Below, one piece after another: positions 33,066 through 45,011 of a stretch of DNA of 64,000 bases (its first letter is position 1; each line of letters begins with the position of its first letter). Below the pieces are notes generated by a model. The model ran no database searches. It worked only from the letters and a program-made list of their open reading frames with translations, and was not told where the DNA came from. Source of the DNA: Urophycis tenuis (lineage: Eukaryota; Chordata; Actinopteri; Gadiformes; Phycidae); contig JAXIVH010000162.1 of the NCBI GenBank assembly GCA_036785325.1, forward strand, positions 124,184 through 188,183, written 5' to 3'. Position numbers and translations under genes: made by a program.

Positions 33066-33190
33066 AGAGAGAGAGAGAGAGAGAGGGATTTGAACCTTGA
33101 TCTCTGACACAAGCTAATTGCATTAGCACCACCACCTGTGTAGCATTAGCCACTGTAGCAATGTGCTTGCTACACGCTACCGAGATTACG
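33066..33190 (-). mobile_element. Possible SINE head relic
   Basis: On the minus strand a B-box-like string (ggttcaaatccc) follows 'gtggctaatgctacacag', followed by a GA/CT run at 33065-33086. This resembles a degraded tRNA-derived SINE head. Weak. Confidence 0.3.
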
Positions 33191-33424
33191 TTTATGGGGC
33201 TCCTCCAGACCGGGACACAGGATGAAGGTGTTGAAAACTGGTTCATTGTAAAGGTCCCTGGCAAGTGATGCTAGCCACTAGCGCGCTACTTAGTAACGCC
33301 TTACTCTACTTTTTTTTCTAAACTTAAGTGACTTATCCAAGTCACTGTGCGTTACTATTCAACCCAGTCTCACGGCAGTTCGTGAAATAGTCACGAAATA
33401 GTCCTAATCTATTGATTCGTGTAC

Positions 33425-33802
33425 ATTGATTCATTGGACTGTGACCCAGCCGTTGTTATTCCAGGACCATTCACATATTGTACCTGGAATACCTGTATAA
33501 ATTTGCACATCTTGCACCTTGCACTTTCCGCATACTTGCACTATTTTATCTACTTGCACTATTTGATCTATCTTGCATTTTGCACCACAAACTGCTATCT
33601 AGGACACTAGTATGCATACGGGTCCTCTCGTCACCGACCTGACTTAAGAGCGCGTATTTAATCTAATCTATTGTTTTTTTCTTTATTGTGTATAGAATTT
33701 AGCCAGGCTCTTTACTGCTCATCTATCCCCTGCACTGCTGGTCTCTGCGAATTTCTCCTACGGGGGATTAATAAAGAAATATCTTATCTTATCTTATCTT
33801 AT
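33425..33802 (+). mobile_element. LINE 3' end with (ATCTT)n tail
   Basis: TTGCAC-rich 3' untranslated sequence ends in tacgggggattaataaagaa and repeated ATCTT units, a well-known layout of fish L2/Rex-like LINEs. It sits exactly in a break of the palindromic element's left arm, so it inserted later. Confidence 0.7.
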
Positions 33803-33852
33803 GGACACAAATTTCCATTTTTTTTCGTGACACTCAGCACAACTTTCATTAT

Positions 33853-33925
33853 AACCCAAACCCTAACCCTAACCCTAACCCTACCTTAACCCCTAAACCC
33901 TAACCCGAACCCTTACCCCTAACAA
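33853..33925. repeat. Telomere-like (CCCTAA)n stretch
   Basis: Several CCCTAA units with variants (cccaaa, ccctacc, cccgaa) in the loop of the palindromic transposon. It is an interstitial telomere-type repeat, not a chromosome end. Confidence 0.8.
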
Positions 33926-34533
33926 TCATATCGTAGGGTTAGGATATCATTAAAAGAGAACTGGTGGCAGGTCCTCGGGTAGCTTTAGCTGGCGTCTTCA
34001 CCAAGAGGCTCATGGGTACTGTAGTATTTAACTGTAAAAACGTGGGGCAGAAATACATTACTTTGAAAGTCGTGCTGAGTGTCACGAAAAAAAAAAGGAA
34101 ATTCGTGTCCATGTACACAATCAATAGATTACATTTCGTGACTATTTCACGAACTGCCGTGAGACTGTGTTGTACTATTTTAGGAATTTTCCTTAGTAAA
34201 AATATATATTTGCTTTCTTCTTGCGTCTCGCGTTGACGTACACGACAAATCCCGTTTCCGCCTGGAGGTCAACTCACGTGTAGTAGGCTATACCGCCACA
34301 CAAACGTAACAATAACTCACGTGTAGTAGGCTATACCGCCACAAACGTAATCAACAATGGAGGGAGGAGAGTGATGCCTTTTCCAGCTGGAAATACAGGC
34401 ACTATTTTGAGTTTGTGTCCACTAAAGATGGTCATTTTAAGGTTAGTTGTACACTCTGTGTTGGTGACAAAGTAAACACAACCCTCAAATTTGAAGAAAC
34501 ATTTGGAGTCGCAGCATAGCACAGTCAAACTTA

Positions 34534-35043
34534 AGCATCGGTTATGGTTCCGCGTTGTGATCACGTAGTGATCACGCAATGGCCACGCAGTTGCTTGGAC
34601 GCAGTCATGAGACCGTGATGGTTCTGCGTGGGGTTTACGTGGGGTTTACGTGTCGAAGTGCAATTCAATGCCACACCGGTAGAGGGACCAGAATGACCAT
34701 TCTGGTCGTTACATACGGATTACTTCCGAATAAAAAAAAAGTTTACAGACTTATGATATGTTGTTGCCAATAGGTCGAAGCATTTATCACACCGTGGCGG
34801 TGTTTATGAGTGGAAACCGAAAAAGCGGTCCTCAGCGGATGTAGTTAGCGGACCAAACACAGCCGAAGCCGCTGTGTTAGTGTTCCGTTGCCTCGGCGCA
34901 CGTCTAGGATTTTTTGGAGGTGCACATCAGGCCCTTGCGGTTATTTCCAACAGACGCAAGGGGGGTCCGCAAGGACGTAATGGGTTCGTAAGCTCCCTAG
35001 CGTGGCGTCAACACGGAAGCATAACTTAAGCATAACTTAGGCA
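34534..35043 (-). mobile_element. PIF/Harbinger-type MITE, copy 2 (inverted)
   Basis: The reverse complement of the family copy at 29852-30382, with the same internal landmarks (gaccagaatgaccattctgg; caccgtggcggtgttta). TTA flanks both ends (34531-34533 and 35044-35046). It lacks the TA microsatellite of copy 1 and has an extra 'gtggggtttac' duplication. Confidence 0.8.
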
Positions 35044-35114
35044 TTAAAGAGCAAGTCCCACCCGTCCCACCTAGTTTTTAAGTTGAACTTTAAATGTCAG
35101 AAGATACATGGTTG

Positions 35115-35266
35115 ACGTTACAGCTGAATGTAACTAATAAAGTAACTTGTAATCTAACTTAGTTACTTTTAAAACCAAGTAATCAGTAAAGTAACTAAGT
35201 TACCTTTTAAATGAGTAGTCAGTAATCAGTAATCAGATTACTTTTCCAAGGTAGCTGTGGCAACAC
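35115..35266 (-). mobile_element. hAT-type terminal fragment
   Basis: Reversed, it begins cagtgttgccacagctacct and continues with repeated aagtaac/gttact strings, as in common fish hAT ends. The opposite end was not located. Confidence 0.5.
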
Positions 35267-36240
35267 TGGTCGCTGGACAATGGCACATGAGCCGGTGCTA
35301 CATGTTGCCATGCAGCCCATCTCACCCCGAGTCTACACACTCAACAGCCATCAAGACCTTTTTTTCGAATCACTTAAACTTGGGGAGCAGTGTCAGTTTG
35401 GTCTTAACCCCTTGGTCAATATTCAACAGTCCAATCCAAACCATTTGCATTTCAACAGCATCCGGGTCACCTGGTGCAGTCTCAGGTTTTATCTGACACT
35501 TGTACTTTCAGTGGCTTCAATCCCCCTTGAAAGGAGTTGCGTAAACATTTGAAACCAGGTTAATAGCATGCTTGGTAGCCTGCTGGTTCAATCCTTTTAA
35601 CTTCCAGTTGTGTTCCTTTAACATGTATTTGGTGGAGATGTCACCAGTAAAAAAAAAAAAAAAACACACACACATTTTCCAGCCTCTTTGAGTTGTTATT
35701 CATAGATTTTCAATTTCTTGGTCGACTTCAGGGAGATTTGATTGTTGACTCAGGACTGTCTTCAGCAACAATTCTCTGCTGGCTGTGATATGTAGGCTAA
35801 ACATTGGTGTGACGTCTTTAAGTCTTTTTGAGGCTTATTTCTCCTGACAGAGGAAATGATTTGAGAGATGAAAAAACACACACTTTGTTATTTGATTTTT
35901 TTTTATATGATATACTCAGTGGATAACTGACTTTTGGCACACCGCACTAGAGATGCTTGGTTGACATTTTAGGGAAAGTATGAACAAAGGTTTTGTTTAT
36001 TAATTTTGTGTTCCTTTCTTGTGTCTGCGTGGAAAACCACTAATCGGACTTGACGTAGCAGCAAACTAAAATGTGTGTTGACATGCTAATAGAATAGCGT
36101 GAGCTGACTCAACTTAAGACACACATAGAGAAACCCACACCCATTTCCTATCGAGCTAACGACAACTAAACGACTTTGACTCGAGTATTTATGCATTATT
36201 GCTTAATTAATTGTAAGTAATATCCCATGACCCCCATCCC
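35267..36240. other. Intergenic sequence
   Basis: An A-run/CA stretch at 35649-35674. No gene supported. Confidence 0.4.
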
Positions 36241-36285
36241 CCAAACACACACACAAACACACACACACACACACACCCCATCCCC

Positions 36286-36316
<31 letters not shown>
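36241..36316. repeat. Duplicated (CA)n block with cccatcccccaa spacer
   Basis: Two CA arrays, each introduced by the same ccatcccccaaacac string, indicating a local duplication of a microsatellite plus its edge. Confidence 0.85.
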
Positions 36317-36321
<5 letters not shown>

Positions 36322-37640
36322 TCAACCCCAAGCCCCATGATATGGCATCTGTACTACAAAACGAATGGCAGACATCTGCCCGTGTTGGGTCCCCGGCAAG
36401 TTGCCAGCAACCAGACAAACCATGTCTGCCGTCTCGCTCCATCTCTCCCTTTCTTCGTCATCTGCGGCTCACCCCAACCCCACTCCAAACCCCTCCTCCC
36501 AAGACCACCATCTCGACGGCTCAGTGGTCCGCTGCCCATTGCACCAACAGATAGAGGATGGGGGGGGGGGGGGGGGGGGGGGGGGGGGATGCTGCCGGTC
36601 AGGGGCTTAATGTGACAGGGCCAGCTGCTCATTGTTCCCGGGCCAAGCAGGGCCCTGCCGGCAGCTGTGGCCGGGGTGGCAGGGCGGGGCGGGTGGTGGG
36701 GGGGGGGGGGGGTGTTGGCGGGCAGGGTTGTGGTGGGGGCCAGGGGTGTTAGTGGGGGTGTAGGTGGGGGGGTTGTGTTGGCGGCAAGGCGCGGGCATGC
36801 ACTCCCCTGAGCTCGAACAAATGAGCCGAAGCACGGAGAGTTGGCGCGGCTGACCCTGGATGGGGGAAAACCCTAAACCTCACAAGCGGCGCCCGTTTTA
36901 GGAAGCATAATGGGTGTGTGTGCTCTGCTCTGGAAGAGCACACTGGCTTTAGCATTTGTTTGTTTTTTTGTTGGGTTTGGGAACATCTGAGCAGCTTCTG
37001 AAGTAAAAAATGCACTTCCTGTCGTTAAGTCATTTTATCACCATTCAATGACGTAGTATTGGCGGTGTCACTGCCAGCGTGCGCCTGGCTGCTGGCAGAC
37101 CTCCCTTCCAATGCCTGCGGCCTGCCGGCACCCTTGAGCAACAGGACACAGAGGGCGCCGCGCGTGGAACACATCGGTGCACATTCACCGCATCTCTACG
37201 TTCATATAAAAAAACAACGCTGAAAATAAACAAATGCAAGCCGACGGCGTCCCGCACGCGTTTCTTTGCGGAAGCGTCACCGCCGTACAGAACAGAATCC
37301 CGTGGGGGGGGGCCGTTGTGGCAATCAATACGAAAGACAATACGTACACAAACAAACCCGGCTGTTGCAGCTGCCGCTCTCAGAAACAATCACTCTGAAC
37401 AAAAGAGAGAGAAACGGCTCCCTCGCCGGCGCTAATCGGCAATAAGAGCTTTCGGAGTAATGGAATTTGTTTTTTTTCTTCTTTTCCTACGCTCTCCATT
37501 TTGCCTCCCGTTGCGACAAGTGTAACCCGTCCCTCGGGTCTCATCCAATCCAACGTCTCGAACCCGCCAACCGCTTTCATTACAAAGCCCAGAGGACCGG
37601 ACGCGGCCTACTCCAACCTCCATCGGGTGAACGCACGTGT
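36317..37640. promoter_or_regulatory. GC-rich region with G tracts, possible CpG island
   Basis: G runs lie at 36559-36588 and 36696-36712, with (GTGGGGG)-like sequence at 36715-36775. From 37036 to 37640 CpGs are frequent. It could be a promoter of an unseen gene; no exon was confirmed. A short GT array lies at 37637-37652. Confidence 0.25.
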
Positions 37641-37652
37641 GTGTGTGTGTGT

Positions 37653-38068
37653 GCGCGTGTATGAATTACTGCGATGGGGGATGATGGAAAGTCATTAGTT
37701 GAACTCATTCAGTGCCCTGCTGGGCATGTGTACGAATGGGTGAATGGATGAACGGGTGATCGGTGTCCGTCTCCAACACTCAATAATGTTTTATGTGTCA
37801 ACCTGTCGGTTGTTGTCTTGTGTGTTGTTTTTGTCTCTTTAAGCTTCGACATGGTGTCGCTCCATTGTGGTCGTTGTGTGAACAGGTATGAAGATATGAA
37901 CACACACACACACACACACATGCGCACACCTAGTACAGGTGTGCCGTGTGTGTTTGCATGCATGCGTGCATGTGGAAATCCTTCCCTAAATGACTATCAA
38001 TACAATTATGAAGTGGCCTCTATGATGCCAGCTGTGGTGCAGCAGCTTATGAACCCTATATGGGTTAT
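37653..38068. other. Spacer with a short CA array
   Basis: A CA array at 37900-37920 and otherwise unique sequence. Confidence 0.4.
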
Positions 38069-38370
38069 GGGGCAGCTGCGGCCTACAGGTTAGGGCTTCG
38101 GATTTGTAACCGGAGGGTGGCCGGTTCGAACCCCGACCAGTGCGCACGGCTAAAGTGCCCTTGAGCAAGGCACCTAACCCCTCACTGCTCCCCCCGAGCG
38201 CCGCTTTTGCAGGCAGCTCACTGCATCGGGTTTAAGTGTGTGCTTCACCATCACTGTGTGCCTCACCATCACTGTGTTCTGAGTGTGTTTCACTAATTCA
38301 CGATTGGGTTAAATGCAGAAGACCAAATTTCCCTCACGGGATCAAATGAGTAATTCTTCTTCTTCTTCTA
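38069..38370 (+). mobile_element. tRNA-derived SINE with (TTC)n tail
   Basis: The head carries tRNA-like sequence with a B-box (ggttcgaacccc) after 'cggcctacaggttaggg'. The body includes tgcccttgagcaaggcacct, and the 3' end is (TTC)n. This is a different family from the minisatellite-bearing SINEs. No target duplication was confirmed. Confidence 0.8.
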
Positions 38371-38712
38371 GAGGGAGGTATTCACTGAGGTGCAGAGCGC
38401 AGAGCAACTCAGACAACAGATGGAGATATGAGCCTCGACCGCGAAAGCTTGAGTATAATTTCGGTATACATTGACAAACATGAAGGTAATTCTCTTTTTA
38501 CTGCCCTTTGATACGTGCATTAGAGTAAAAGTATGACAGACTTATCTTTCTGGCCTCATTAACTGTGCTTGACAAGCTTCAATGTCCTCTTAAAGTGGCT
38601 GTACCGCAATTGCTCGGTTTTTATTTCACGTCAAATTGAATCTATGTGTCGTAAAGTAAGATACTGGGCAGTTAGTGCTGATTAGATGAACAGTTAGAGT
38701 TGCCATAAAGTA
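38371..38712. other. Unique spacer
   Basis: Nothing recognised. Confidence 0.4.
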
Positions 38713-38721
38713 AGTGTGTGC

Positions 38722-38760
<39 letters not shown>

Positions 38761-38916
38761 CACGCACACATGAGTGTGTGTTTGCATGTGTGTCATGAGT
38801 GTGCGATGTGTATGTATGCGATGAGTGTGTGTGTGTATGTGTGTGTATGTGTTTGCATGTGTGTGTGTGTGTGCATGTGTGTGTGTGGTCGTGTGTGTGT
38901 GTGTGTGTATGTGGTG
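38713..38916. repeat. Imperfect (GT)n microsatellite
   Basis: About 200 bp of GT repeats with gcatg, catgag and tatg interruptions. Confidence 0.95.
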
Positions 38917-40196
38917 TAGGGTAGACATGGTAACAGAGGTCTTAAATCCAAGTGGAATTTAGCTCAAATTCTTCGATAGTGTGTGACTGAAAATAAGGTG
39001 TGTGGTGTGTGAGTGCGTGTTTTATCTTGATGACTGGCATAACATAAACAAGCCCCCAGCTGTACATCTGTGTCGATGAGCAGCCAGGCCTGCGGTGCTA
39101 AAACTACAGCCATTGCTTCTTTGCTTTATCCACACAAGTAGGTTACATATCAAAAATATAAGGCATGTCTGCTACTAGATATTTTTGGATATGGAATGGG
39201 CCTTCAAAGCATTGTAAAACACACAGTCAGCAACTGATATTGCACCCATGTGATATTGTGCATGCACGTGTGTGTGTGTGTGTGTGTGTGTATGCCTTCA
39301 TGCGTGGTGTGTGTTTCGCATAAGATGGCTAAGATGACTGAGAGCTAGGACGAAAGGAAGAATGGGGTTACCAGTGTGAATTTGGCAGTGTGTTGTCGTT
39401 GCTTGTGTTGTGTGTGTATGTTTTCAACTGCCCTCCTCTTGCAGTCAAGAGTTGCGGTCAGAGTCGTTTTCTCCCGTCTAAACTCCTCTACACAAACATT
39501 AAGGGTTTGACCAAAAGAAATGAAAAAACCAAAAAAGACGGTTTGCCTGTTGGAGATGGTACGTGCTAATAAGGGCACAGTGGTAACCGAGGAGAGTTTT
39601 GGAACATCTGTTTTCCCCTTTCCTGATTAATTTGAATGAAATGATTATTTTTAGTAAACAGCAGTGTGAGCTAACATTGACAACACACATGCCTGCTCAA
39701 GCCATGACTCTGTTATGGCTGTGTTTTTGAAGGAATGTGTTAGGGCCCCCAACCTGTACCTTTTGACTCTTTACATTACTGCTATTGTTTGCCTGATGTT
39801 TTGTGTCGTCTGGACTTTGCGGTAGGCTTGGCGGTCACGTCAAAATCAATCGTACCCATTCATGTGCCCCATTGTAAACTTTTTTACTTTCTTTTTTGTA
39901 TTTAGTACTTCAAGCCCAGAAAATTGTGCCTGGTCATCTGCCATCTTTGTTTGATACAAAGCCGCTTTTGTTCACAATATACTTTGTGAGAATCTCAGCT
40001 CTGAGCTACGGGAGTTTGTTCTGATTGCAAGCGTATCCCTTTGTGTGCAATTGTGTTTTATTCAGCTCCGGCCTATTCTTCTAATGTCTTCCGTGTTGCC
40101 CCGTTGACTGAAGGCCAACATATAAACACAAATCTGCTATTATCTGCCATTATATTTGCAGTGCCTCATATTTCCTTTAGAAATATTTTTTTTGTG
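38917..40196. other. Intergenic sequence with a short GT array
   Basis: A GT array at 39268-39292. The remainder is unique. No gene supported. Confidence 0.4.
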
Positions 40197-40226
40197 TTAG
40201 TGTGTGTATGTGTGTGCGTGCCTGCC

Positions 40227-40257
<31 letters not shown>

Positions 40258-40275
40258 CGGTGTGTGCGTGAGTGT
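40197..40275. repeat. (GT)n microsatellite
   Basis: GT repeats with gcct and cggt interruptions. Confidence 0.9.
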
Positions 40276-41117
40276 GTATATGCGAGGTGATAGTGAAAAC
40301 CTGGACTTTCATTTGCCTGAAAACCTTTTGGTGAATGTTATCTTACCCCGTTGATATTCTTAAGACTCTCCACAGTGGATGGTGGACGGTGAGTTTCGTT
40401 TACGCGTCACCAAAAGCACACGAGGAGAAAGTGAAGCCTTTTTGAGATGTGCTCTTCATCAACGAGGCAAACTCAGAGAAAATGAACATGCTTTGGGTAA
40501 ATCAGGGGCAAAGTGCACCTGGTAAGGTGATGATTTTGGTAGAACAACAACAAATGTGGAACACCATATACACAGACCCACATACATGCACACACCATCT
40601 TCACCATCGTCTTCTCTTCTGCTGCGTGAAGATATAGAAGAAGTAATAAAAACAATGCAGTTTTTTTTTGGGGGGGGGGGATTTGTTGTCGCTGTTGTCT
40701 TTGCCCCCTCGAGGTTGCACGGGTTTAACACACAAGACGGAGGTCAACTGCCACTTTTAGAGAAAATAGAGCACCCAACTACATTTTCCACTGAAAATAA
40801 TATTCCCTTTCTCTTTACTCACACCCCAACACTCACACTTAATTACTTTTTTTTTTAGGTAGCAACTTCTTGTATATTTTTAGAGACACTGACTCCCAAA
40901 CTCCTTGTTGCCACTCTCAGCTCCCAACTCTTAGCTTAGTCATTTTCATTTAATGACATAATTAATTCATGAGATTCAAAAGGCACATAATTAACTGTAG
41001 CACTGAACAGACATGGAGACTGAATCCCAAGAGAGACAAACCGCTGAAGCAAACTAAGAAGCTGAGAGCTTTAGTATTGACTATTTAGGCATTTATGAGA
41101 CTTTTATTTTTGGTTTG
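40276..41117. other. Intergenic sequence
   Basis: A T/G homopolymer pair (40660-40680) and AT-rich unique sequence. No gene. Confidence 0.4.
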
Positions 41118-41372
41118 TTTATCCAAAGCGACTTACAGTAAATACTGAACTAGGTCATTAGGGATCAGGTTGGGCCTGTTGGTCTTAGAGACCAACATCC
41201 TCCTCTCCTCTTTCATAGCCAAGTGTGTACTACGGCTACTATTTAGTCGTGCAGCCGATGACTTACACTGTTTTGAAATATGTGTCATTATAAGAGAGCC
41301 GGTACAGGATCGAACCCAGAAGCCTTTTCGAACTGGGTATCAGCCATCCTAGTATCTGCTCTACATTGCACA
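41118..41372 (-). mobile_element. tRNA-derived SINE (minus strand)
   Basis: Reversed, it starts gtagagcagatactaggatg, has a B-box gggttcgatcctg, and ends with the tail tgtaagtcgctttggataaa. The head differs from the 47616 and 62569 copies but the tail is the same module. Confidence 0.7.
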
Positions 41373-41534
41373 CCACAGCATATTTAGTACAGTATAGTTG
41401 AGTATTGTAGGCAAACCCTGCATCCAAATTGTTTCCAAATCCACTGTTGAAATCATCTTTCATCTCACATTCCACCTCTCCTTCATTTCATTGCTATACA
41501 TACACAAGCCCTTCATGTGTGAATATTTTGTGAA

Positions 41535-42225
41535 TGCTTATAAGTACCTGGTGTGAGTACATGGTATGAGTACATGATGTGAGTACCTGGTGTGAGTACC
41601 TAGTATGAGTACATGGTGTGAGTACCTAGTATGAGTACATGGTGTGAGTATCTAGTATGAGTACATGGTGTGAGTACCTAGTATGAGTACATGATGTGAG
41701 TACTAGTATGAGTACATGATGTGAGTACTAGTTTGAGTACATGATGTGAGTACCTAGTATGAGTACATGGTGTGAGTACCTAGTATGAGTACATGGTGTG
41801 AGTACCTAGTATGAGTACATGATATGAGTACTAGTATGAGTACATGGTGTGAGTACCTAGTATGAGTACATGGTGTGAGTACCTAGTATGAGTACATGAT
41901 GTGAGTACTAGTATGAGTACATGATGTGAGTACTAGTATGAGTACATGATGTGAGTACCTAGTATGAGTACATGGTGTGAGTACATGGTGTGAGTACCTA
42001 GTATGAGTACATGATGTGAGTACTAGTATGAGTACATGATGTGAGTACTAGTATGAGTACATGATGTGAGTACCTAGTATGAGTACATGATGTGAGTACC
42101 TAGTATGAGTACATGATGTGAGTACCTAGTATGAGTACATGATGTGAGTACCTAGTATGAGTACATGATGTGAGTACCTATTATGAGTACATGGTGTGAG
42201 TACCGGGTATGAGTACCTATATGAG
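41535..42225. repeat. Minisatellite of gagtacatg/gagtaccta units
   Basis: About 690 bp of alternating 12- to 13-bp half-units (gagtacatggtgt, gagtacctagtat), forming higher-order units of about 24 to 26 bp. Some units lack 'ccta' (gtgagtactagtat). Confidence 0.93.
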
Positions 42226-43100
42226 AACCTGGTAGGCATTATGTACTTGCTACAGGAAACAGGAATGTCCCCTTTTGGCTTAAGTGCCCCTCTGTCTGAA
42301 AAAGTATGTGTTTTTTTTTTGTTTAAATGAGGTACATTGTACAACTGCAGATGGTGTTGTTTATACCAATGCAATTCTTAATGAAGCAGATCAAACCAAA
42401 TTTGTTATCACAGCACGTTCTGGCCCAGCAGCACTACCCCACTTTTGCTGTTTATGCCCCCCCCCCCCCCCCCAAGCCAAGTTACTATCCAACTACCCTT
42501 AATTAACAGTTAACTAGTGGTCTAGTAATCTTTACTAAGGATTTTTCCTTATGGTCCTCATGTTAACTAAGTTAACTAAGGTAATGTCTTAATGTTCATG
42601 TTAAGTATACATTATTGACATACATGTACACATTATTTTATAGGGTTAGGGAAAGTGTTAACCCTATCCCACTAACATCAACCCTTACCACTATGTTAAT
42701 ACACTATAATAATGCTTATTACTGCATTCACTAATGTTAATTATAAGTTTCTTAAGCCACCCGTTAAATGTGACCCATGTATCTGATTCACTGTGAGTCA
42801 CTGTGGATAAAAGCGTCTGCTAAGCTGACTGAATGGAAGCTGAAGCCTCTCTCGGTGGCACTGAGCCATGCTCGGAGGTTATGAGTTATAAGCCGTGAGC
42901 CGGCGCCTCCTAGCGGCCACGCTGCTTGAAGAGCGCCTTTTCTGAAACCAAAGGGGAAAACAATTAACAATAGTCATGCGTCCACAGTTTGACGCCCCGC
43001 ATTCCCTCTCCTCCGGCACCCTCACCTCTCGAATGGTGAGAGCTGTTGCCATGGCAACTCCCTGTGACAGTTGGCCAAAGTCAGTATAACCTTGAGTAGC
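42226..43100. other. Intergenic sequence with an isolated SINE tail
   Basis: A C run lies at 42459-42474. A diverged SINE-tail module (gtgagtcactgtggataaaa, then gcgtctgctaag) lies at 42792-42826. No gene. Confidence 0.45.
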
Positions 43101-43168
43101 CTCTCTGGGGTGAGTGAGGAGGAGGAGGAGGGGGAGGAGGGGGGGGGGAGGAGGGGGGTGGGGGGGAG
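43101..43168. repeat. G-rich (GAGGAGG)n tract
   Basis: Purine-rich repeat with several G4 to G9 runs, a candidate G-quadruplex former. Confidence 0.85.
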
Positions 43169-43720
43169 CACCAAGGAGAAATAAATTGACTATCAGATTC
43201 CCATGAACAGTTTCTACTTTGAGCCCCATTTTAACAAGATGATTCAATGGATAAATCTTTTCAAATGGAATCACCGTCTGAGGGAAAACTTTGCAGCATG
43301 CCGATATAAAAACAACAAATATTGACAGTGCAAAACTCAGTGGCTTTGAAGTAAACCAAAAAAAAAAAGGAGATACATAAGGGATAAGGGAACTGTGTGG
43401 AAGCGTGAAGGATGAAAAACATGAGGTTGTGGTTGAGAGGAAAAGCAAATAAAAAAAGTATATTTTACGGATTTGCACTACAAATGTTCCATTCTCAAAA
43501 TAACTCAGACTGATGGATAACTTACTGTTGGGTGGAAATCGGTTGGGCAATCAATCAATCATAAAATGGCTTCAAACGTAACCAAACAGTGTCTGTTCCC
43601 GACAACAGACATTTGGTGAATGTGATTTTTCCCCCAAAAAATAAAGGGAACCGAAACAATTTCATATTTATTACTTGTTGTGGTTCTATGGTTTTGAGAT
43701 GCAGCCCCGATACACCCTAG
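43169..43720. other. Unique spacer
   Basis: No gene or repeat recognised. Confidence 0.4.
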
Positions 43721-43722
43721 TC

Positions 43723-43723
<1 letters not shown>

Positions 43724-43779
<56 letters not shown>

Positions 43780-43865
43780 GTGCGTGTGTGTGCGCGCGCG
43801 CGCGTGCGTGTGTGTGTGCGCGTGTGTGTGTGAGTGTGTGTGTGTGTGTCTCTGTGTGTGTGTTA
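43724..43865. repeat. (GT)n/(GC)n microsatellite
   Basis: A GT array containing a GCGCGCGCGC core, alternating purine-pyrimidine throughout. A GT-rich tail continues to about 44000. Confidence 0.95.
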
Positions 43866-44393
43866 CACACACAGACACACATCAATAGTCGTTTGAGTGT
43901 ATGCATATAGGTCTGTGCGTGAGCAAGAGTGTATGTACGTGTGTGTAAATAGGAGTGAGTGTGTGTGTGCGCATGGGAGAGTGTGTGCGTGTGTGTCACA
44001 GGTGGAGCGTTCACACTGTCAGGGCTAGGCTTTACATTCACACTTAACAAAGTGTACGCACTCCCAGGACGGGCTGCTTTGTTTAACCCTTGTATGGTGT
44101 TTAGGTATGTGGGACCCATTTTCTTTGATTCATTTTTTTTTTTTTTTACATAAACACCTGTTGAGTAATTTGAACATCAAATTGCTTTGATCGTGTTGAG
44201 TTGAAACCCCAAAATGCTGCAGGTCCACCAGACCCGCGAACACTGGCTGAATATGGAACCACAAAATATGAACACCACACAGAGGGGTTAAAAGCTTTCA
44301 CCAGCTGTACTCCATGCAACAATTGAAAGAAAGTGCTGCACGTACACACAGAACGAGAGAATTCAGTCTGAAAAAAAAAAAGAGAGACCGGAA

Positions 44394-44403
44394 CCCCCCC
44401 CCC

Positions 44404-44455
<52 letters not shown>
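44394..44455. repeat. Poly-C/(CA)n compound microsatellite
   Basis: About 13 C followed directly by about 24 CA units. Confidence 0.95.
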
Positions 44456-44456
<1 letters not shown>

Positions 44457-44637
44457 CCTCACAGTGGGGCTAGGGTGGGTGCTAAGCCGCTGTGTTCTAT
44501 TAGGTGGGGGAAATGGAATGATGCCATTACAGCGACCAGAGGGTCCGGTGGCTCCGGTACCACGGAAGAAGTGGAGGAGGAATAAAAAGAGACCGGTGAC
44601 CTCAGTCAGCCAGAGTTTTAGAGCTTACAGCTCCATG

Positions 44638-44670
44638 TGCCCCCCTCCCACCTCTCCCCCCCCCCCCACA

Positions 44671-44711
<41 letters not shown>

Positions 44712-44720
44712 TGTGTGCGC

Positions 44721-44783
<63 letters not shown>

Positions 44784-44812
44784 TGTGTGTGTGTGTGTGT
44801 ATGCATGTGCGT
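44638..44812. repeat. C-rich, (GT)n and (GCGT)n microsatellite series
   Basis: C runs at 44640-44668, a GT array at 44673-44716, then about 16 GCGT units (44720-44783), then GT again. Confidence 0.95.
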
Positions 44813-44815
44813 GTC

Positions 44816-44872
44816 AATGTGAATTTCTCCTAAGGGGGATTAATAAAGGAATATCTTATACTTATCTTAATA
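44816..44872 (+). mobile_element. Short LINE 3' tail fragment
   Basis: The string ctaagggggattaataaagg followed by ATCTTAT units matches the end of the LINE piece at 33425-33802. Only about 55 bp remain, attached to the end of the GT/GCGT array. Confidence 0.65.
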
Positions 44873-45011
44873 GCCATGCACTTTCTTTCAATGTCTTTCA
44901 CCCCAAGGTCAAAACATATTTGATTTGCAGTGGTTCATTGACACAGTCTCATCAATCATTCTTAAAAGTAGTGGTATGATCATTTCAATGGAGTGGCATT
45001 TTAGTTACTAT

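Larger units (their letters stand above)
33360..34172. mobile_element. Palindromic TIR transposon interrupted by a LINE tail
   Basis: The left end cagtctcacggcagttcgtg and its complement at the right form arms that continue through gaaatagtcacgaaat, tctattgatt and the segment aaatttcc...cgtgacactcagcac. A 7-bp direct repeat, tactatt, flanks the element (33353-33359 and 34173-34179). The left arm is broken between gtaca and tggacac by the LINE segment at about 33425-33802. No transposase; superfamily not assigned. Confidence 0.75.

Noticed and set aside
33853..33925. Chromosome end / telomere
   Set aside because: Only about 70 bp of degenerate CCCTAA inside a palindromic transposon, with ordinary sequence on both sides.
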